Source of the DNA: JAUSNA01 sp964568885
GTDB lineage: Bacteria; Patescibacteriota; Microgenomatia; Levybacterales; GWA1-39-11
NCBI GenBank assembly: GCA_964568885.1
Contig: CAZMSF010000040.1
Coordinates: 1 to 8,429, forward strand
Reading direction: 5' to 3'
Length of the DNA: 8,429 bases
Each line of letters begins with the position of its first letter. The first letter of the stretch is position 1. Made by a program: the position numbers and the translations under genes. Below, piece by piece: positions 5,549 to 8,429 of the stretch. The notes beneath the pieces are model-generated. The model was not told where the DNA came from, did no database searches, and saw only the letters and a list, made by a program, of their open reading frames with translations.

Positions 5549-7960
5549 CTACAAATTTCCCCCGACGCCTCCGTCTTTTCCCGGTAATTTTTCCTGAGGA
5601 TTGTCATCCAACACTTCAAACAACCGGGACCTCTTTGCAATTTCCTGATCTATTAAATTCCTATCGCGTCCGAATTTAAGGCGTGATAATTCACGGATAA
5701 GCTCGGCAACCCTCGGGTTTTCTTTTTTCTTTTCCTCTTCAATATTCCGTGTCAGGTCTATGGAGAAAGGTAATGTGGGGTCGCCGTTCACAAGAGTTTT
5801 TACGTATGCATGATACCTCTCGACATTAATCAAGTCACCTTCATTAAATGTCGGTTGGAATTCGTGCTGCAGGTAACCGGCATCAGTAACACCGACACGG
5901 AATGCACACTGGGTTCCGACATTGCCAAAGATGGCGTTTTTAATATCCTCATCAATCTGTCCTATGAACTGATTGGCAACAGTGAGATTTAACTTAAATT
6001 TTCTCGCCTCGGATAAGATGACGGCAAAGTCGGGAGTTGCAAAATTCTGGAACTCGTCAACGTACAGGAAAAAATCTTTGCGGTCTTTTTGGGGAGTATC
6101 TTGACGACTCATCGCTGCAACCAAAATTTTTGGAATAAGTATGAGACCCAAAAAATTACAGTTCTCTTCTCCTATTCTCCCCTTGTTAAGCGAGATGAGA
6201 AGTATTTTTTGGTTGTCCATTACCTGGCGGAAATTAAATCCACTCTCGCTTTGCCCGATGATGTTTCTCATCATTTTATTGGTGACGAAGCGTCCGAATT
6301 TACTGACGATATAGTCAAGCGTTTCTGACTTATGAAAGTCTGAAGTCTGTGCGATTTGGTCCGTCCAGTAGCGCCGCACCATCGGGTCGTCGACTTTTGG
6401 CAACAATTCCTGCACGAACGACATGTCGGTCAATGCCCTTACTACTTCAACAAATGTATTTCCCTTTTCTGCCATGACCGTAAGCATGGCGTTTCTGACC
6501 GAGTGCTCGAAGCGCGGTCCGATGATGCCTGTTTTTTGAGGATCATAGAGCTTATACATCATATTGATAATTGATGATGTGACAAAATGCTTTTGATCTT
6601 CGTTGTCCGCTTCCAGTAGATTAAGTCCGATTGGCCTTTCGACATCTGAGGGGTCAAAAAGGATTACGTCTTCTGCCCGCTGCGGTGGGATAAGTGCCAA
6701 AATATCATCTACCAAGTCTCCGTGAGGATCAACGACGGCAACTCCTTTACCGGCCCGGATGTCCTGCATAATCATGTCTTTTAAAAATTCGGATTTTCCC
6801 ACACCCGTTTTTCCGATAATGTACATGTGCCGTCTTCTATCATCGTCACCAATGAAGACCGGTTTTTCCTGTCCGCGGAACAAACTCTTTCCTATATATA
6901 GTCCCTCAGTCGGAATGTTGGCGGGGGCCGGAGCGGTGCGTGCCGCAAGCCAATTGATGTACGGACTTTCAACGCTCTTATTCGGGAAATGAAAAACGGT
7001 TGCCAACTCTTCCGTTGTCAGGACCGTTCCCTTGTCAAAAAGCGGAAGATGGCGATATATAAAGTCGACCATCAACATACTCTTGAAAAATTTCGGCTCT
7101 ACCTTTGTAAATGAATTGTAGGGAGAGGTAAATTGTGTGAATGCACCTTCAATATTAGACAAATGAGCATCGGCCGCTTCTTTTGATGAGGAGGTGACGA
7201 CCACTCTTATGAAAGTCAAAAACCCCGGTTTTGTTATTTTTTGCTCAATCGCTTCGAGCTCTTTCGGGTCGGTTGAGTACTTGGCGGTTTCGGGGTTTGA
7301 TTCTTGCTTCTTCTTGTCGGTTACGTGCGTTCGCCCTTCTTTTTTCCATGTGTCTCCCGCGTTTGCTATCACAAATTGAACGGCCGCCGCTTCTCCTTCC
7401 TGCATCTTTCCTAAAGTTGCGGTGATTGTTGAGAGTGGGTCGAGGGCAAAATCTTTATAAGTTTTTATAGGTTTGAACGCCTCTTTTTTAAGTGCAAAAC
7501 CGGCAAATGCAACTTTTCCTTCATTCTCAAAAATGTTGTAGTCTTCAACCTCTTTTATTTGGGCATCAGGGTAAGCCCCATTGATTTGTTTTTCGACCAT
7601 GTCCTGAAGCTTTCGCGGAACTCCGACATAAAACCTGATGTCTTGCGGTTTTGCGACAATCTCAAAAGTGATACTGTCTCCGACTTTTGCAAAAGAGAAT
7701 ATTCCTTTGGGAGCCTTGAGGGATGCGAAACTTGAAAATAATTGTTCCGCGGCATCGATTTTTATTTCGTTGTCGCGGGGCAAGGATATCTCAAGAAGCG
7801 TTGAATCGAGAGATTTTTTGTGGCGTTCTTTGGCCCTTCTCCAAATACCGTAAAAATAAACGGCGCCAAAGCTTCCGGCAGCAAGAATGCTGATAATAAG
7901 AATACCCGCCATCAACATGAAAAGCATACTTAAAACGGTTTGTGCATTTAAGATATTCAT
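5549..7960 (-). CDS. Membrane-anchored VirB4/TraD/HerA-like ATPase, type IV secretion-type DNA-binding protein
   Basis: An 803-residue ATPase of the FtsK/HerA superfamily, close to type IV secretion coupling or VirB4-like proteins that pump DNA or protein across membranes. Residues about 6-37 form a membrane helix, followed by a large N-terminal domain (about 50-340) of the type seen in CPR homologues. The motor has Walker A GKTGVGKS (383-390), the strand VVDPHGDL (409-416), which is typical of TraG/VirB4-like ATPases, Walker B FFLYVDEFQNF (about 630-640), and the conserved ANQF (662-665). A charged C-terminal tail follows. I chose the ATG at 7960, which comes one base after the TAA of the upstream gene, over an in-frame TTG at 7975. 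No pilus, relaxase or other secretion genes are visible in the window, so conjugation is not shown; DNA uptake or surface export are equally possible. Confidence 0.87.
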   Translation of the reverse strand: MNILNAQTVLSMLFMLMAGILIISILAAGSFGAVYFYGIWRRAKERHKKSLDSTLLEISLPRDNEIKIDAAEQLFSSFASLKAPKGIFSFAKVGDSITFEIVAKPQDIRFYVGVPRKLQDMVEKQINGAYPDAQIKEVEDYNIFENEGKVAFAGFALKKEAFKPIKTYKDFALDPLSTITATLGKMQEGEAAAVQFVIANAGDTWKKEGRTHVTDKKKQESNPETAKYSTDPKELEAIEQKITKPGFLTFIRVVVTSSSKEAADAHLSNIEGAFTQFTSPYNSFTKVEPKFFKSMLMVDFIYRHLPLFDKGTVLTTEELATVFHFPNKSVESPYINWLAARTAPAPANIPTEGLYIGKSLFRGQEKPVFIGDDDRRRHMYIIGKTGVGKSEFLKDMIMQDIRAGKGVAVVDPHGDLVDDILALIPPQRAEDVILFDPSDVERPIGLNLLEADNEDQKHFVTSSIINMMYKLYDPQKTGIIGPRFEHSVRNAMLTVMAEKGNTFVEVVRALTDMSFVQELLPKVDDPMVRRYWTDQIAQTSDFHKSETLDYIVSKFGRFVTNKMMRNIIGQSESGFNFRQVMDNQKILLISLNKGRIGEENCNFLGLILIPKILVAAMSRQDTPQKDRKDFFLYVDEFQNFATPDFAVILSEARKFKLNLTVANQFIGQIDEDIKNAIFGNVGTQCAFRVGVTDAGYLQHEFQPTFNEGDLINVERYHAYVKTLVNGDPTLPFSIDLTRNIEEEKKKENPRVAELIRELSRLKFGRDRNLIDQEIAKRSRLFEVLDDNPQEKLPGKDGGVGGNL

Positions 7961-7961
7961 A

Positions 7962-8180
7962 TTAGTAAGTTTCAAATTGACTTTCCTCTAGCGTCTTTCC
8001 ATTCTCGTGCCGCGCCAACTCTCCGACTGCCTGTCCTTGAACACTGCCTGCAATCTCGCCGAGTATTTTTTGATCCAGGGCTTCATGATGTGACGTTATT
8101 TCAGAAATGGCATGCTCAGGAATAACAGCATCTGAAGCGTATGCCACAATTTCATTTAGCGTGTTTGGAAGCGCATTCAT
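7962..8180 (-). CDS. 72-residue hypothetical protein preceding the ATPase
   Basis: I do not recognise this protein. It is 72 residues, acidic to neutral, without a signal peptide or membrane segment, and mostly predicted helical, with many Glu, Ala and His (for example EHAISEITSHHEALDQ). Its TAA (7964-7962) is followed after one base by the ATG of the ATPase gene, so the two are probably translationally coupled and may work together, perhaps as a small accessory factor. A promoter with 17-nt spacing lies immediately upstream, and its -10 box is only 8 nt from the ATG, so the mRNA would be leaderless or nearly so. There is no Shine-Dalgarno sequence. The promoter and tight coupling support it as a real gene. 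Confidence 0.7.
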   Translation of the reverse strand: MNALPNTLNEIVAYASDAVIPEHAISEITSHHEALDQKILGEIAGSVQGQAVGELARHENGKTLEESQFETY

Positions 8181-8188
8181 ACATATTT

Positions 8189-8217
8189 ATAATACCACAG
8201 TGGGGGTCTGCCCACAA
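8189..8217 (-). promoter_or_regulatory. Promoter of the 72-residue protein/ATPase operon
   Basis: On the minus strand TTGTGG (8217-8212), a 17-nt spacer and TATTAT (8194-8189). The -10 box ends 8 nt before the ATG at 8180. The spacer and -35 box overlap an imperfect inverted repeat GTGGG...CCCAC (8199-8215), which could be an operator. Confidence 0.55.
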
Positions 8218-8269
8218 TTTCATGCACCCCACAAGCACCTTTCAATAGGCTTCCTTTTGAACTTAATTT

Positions 8270-8278
8270 TGATATAAT
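8270..8278 (+). promoter_or_regulatory. Extended -10 promoter of tRNA-Ser
   Basis: TGATATAAT, identical to the box at tRNA-Ile, with the following bases also nearly identical (GATAC here, GAGAC there). No convincing -35 is seen. Transcription would start near 8285, about 92 nt before the mature tRNA. Confidence 0.6.
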
Positions 8279-8305
8279 GATACACCAAGGTAACGGTTGA
8301 GTAGG

Positions 8306-8374
8306 GGTTTGGTATGAAGGAGGAGTCGCATGAAATCTCTTTGAGATGTTCTACGACTCAGCGATGATAAAACC
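8306..8374 (+). ncRNA. Structured leader of tRNA-Ser holding a copy of its 5' end
   Basis: AGGAGGAGTCGCAT (8318-8331) repeats 8376-8389 exactly, which is the first 13 bases of the tRNA plus one leader base. The copy can fold inside the leader: GAGTCG (8323-8328) with CGACTC (8354-8359), ATCTC (8335-8339) with GAGAT (8343-8347), and GGTTT (8306-8310) with AAACC (8370-8374). CGACTC could equally pair with GAGTCG of the real tRNA (8381-8386), so the two folds exclude each other. Confidence 0.55.
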
Positions 8375-8376
8375 GA

Positions 8377-8429
8377 GGAGGAGTCGCATAGTTGGCCCAT
8401 TGCGGGGGGTTGCTAACCCCCTGAGCTCT
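8377..8429 (+). tRNA. tRNA-Ser(GCU), 5' part, cut by the window end
   Basis: The first 53 nt of a serine tRNA. The 5' acceptor strand is GGAGGAG, followed by TC and a D-arm GCA...TGC with TAGTTGG-type loop. The anticodon stem GGGGG/CCCCC (8405-8409, 8417-8421) encloses the loop TTGCTAA, giving anticodon GCT for AGC/AGU. TGAGCTCT then begins the long variable arm typical of class II tRNAs. The T-arm and 3' acceptor lie outside the window. The sequence resembles bacterial tRNA-Ser(GCU). Confidence 0.88.

Noticed and set aside
7961..7975. TTG start for the ATPase at 7975
   Set aside because: The ATG at 7960 sits one base after the upstream stop, a usual coupled start, and no Shine-Dalgarno favours the TTG.
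8317..8345. Strong Shine-Dalgarno (AAGGAGG) followed by ATG AAA TCT CTT TGA, a four-codon leader peptide
   Set aside because: The AGGAGG block is part of the exact copy of the tRNA-Ser 5' end, which explains the purine run. A four-codon ORF is not convincing, and the other genes here lack such sites.

Overview
The window looks like a chromosomal stretch from a Candidate Phyla Radiation (Patescibacteria) genome, probably on the Microgenomates/Parcubacteria side. This rests on gene content and style, not on a marker phylogeny. The genes are compact, AT-rich, often overlapping, and mostly lack Shine-Dalgarno sequences. There is a large membrane-anchored VirB4/TraD-like ATPase, a SpoIID-type protein with a coiled-coil N-terminus, and small uncharacterised membrane proteins. 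TGA, TAA and TAG are all used as stops, so the code is standard (table 11) and not the UGA=Gly code of Gracilibacteria. A run of 100 N (1713-1812) marks a scaffold gap, so this is probably a metagenome-derived assembly.

Layout, left to right. Positions 1-586 (minus) hold the trans-translation pair: smpB, followed by the 5' part of the ssrA tmRNA, which runs off the left edge. Its pseudoknot PK1 and a probable resume codon (tag A-K-N...) are visible. Positions 587-836 are non-coding with nested inverted repeats and a perfect DnaA-box-like 9-mer. Positions 837-3355 (minus) are a three-gene operon: a bacterial PH-domain membrane protein, a 78-residue two-helix membrane protein, and a protein with a degenerate PP2C-like N-terminus and a beta-propeller-like C-terminus, interrupted by the gap. 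Positions 3430-5211 (minus) encode an exported SpoIID/LytB-type cell-wall protein. Positions 5226-5510 (plus) hold a tRNA-Ile(UAU) locus with an unusual nested structure. Positions 5549-8180 (minus) are a two-gene operon of a 72-residue protein and the 803-residue ATPase. Positions 8270-8429 (plus) hold a promoter, a structured leader and the 5' part of tRNA-Ser(GCU), cut by the window end.

The most unusual signal is at the two tRNA genes. Both start from an identical extended -10 box (TGATATAAT). In both, a copy of the tRNA's own 5' end (13-19 nt) lies about 40 nt after the -10 box, and the real tRNA follows 56 or 58 nt later. At tRNA-Ile there is also a degraded copy of the 3' half downstream, and leader and trailer are complementary in several blocks. 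An intact tRNA is therefore nested inside a split tRNA-like outer shell. The repeated layout at two unrelated tRNAs suggests a shared leader mechanism or a shared origin, not chance decay. What it does is unknown.

The protein genes fit a cell-surface theme (peptidoglycan remodelling, membrane PH protein, membrane ATPase) next to ribosome rescue. I see no integrase, transposase, CRISPR array or obvious defence system.
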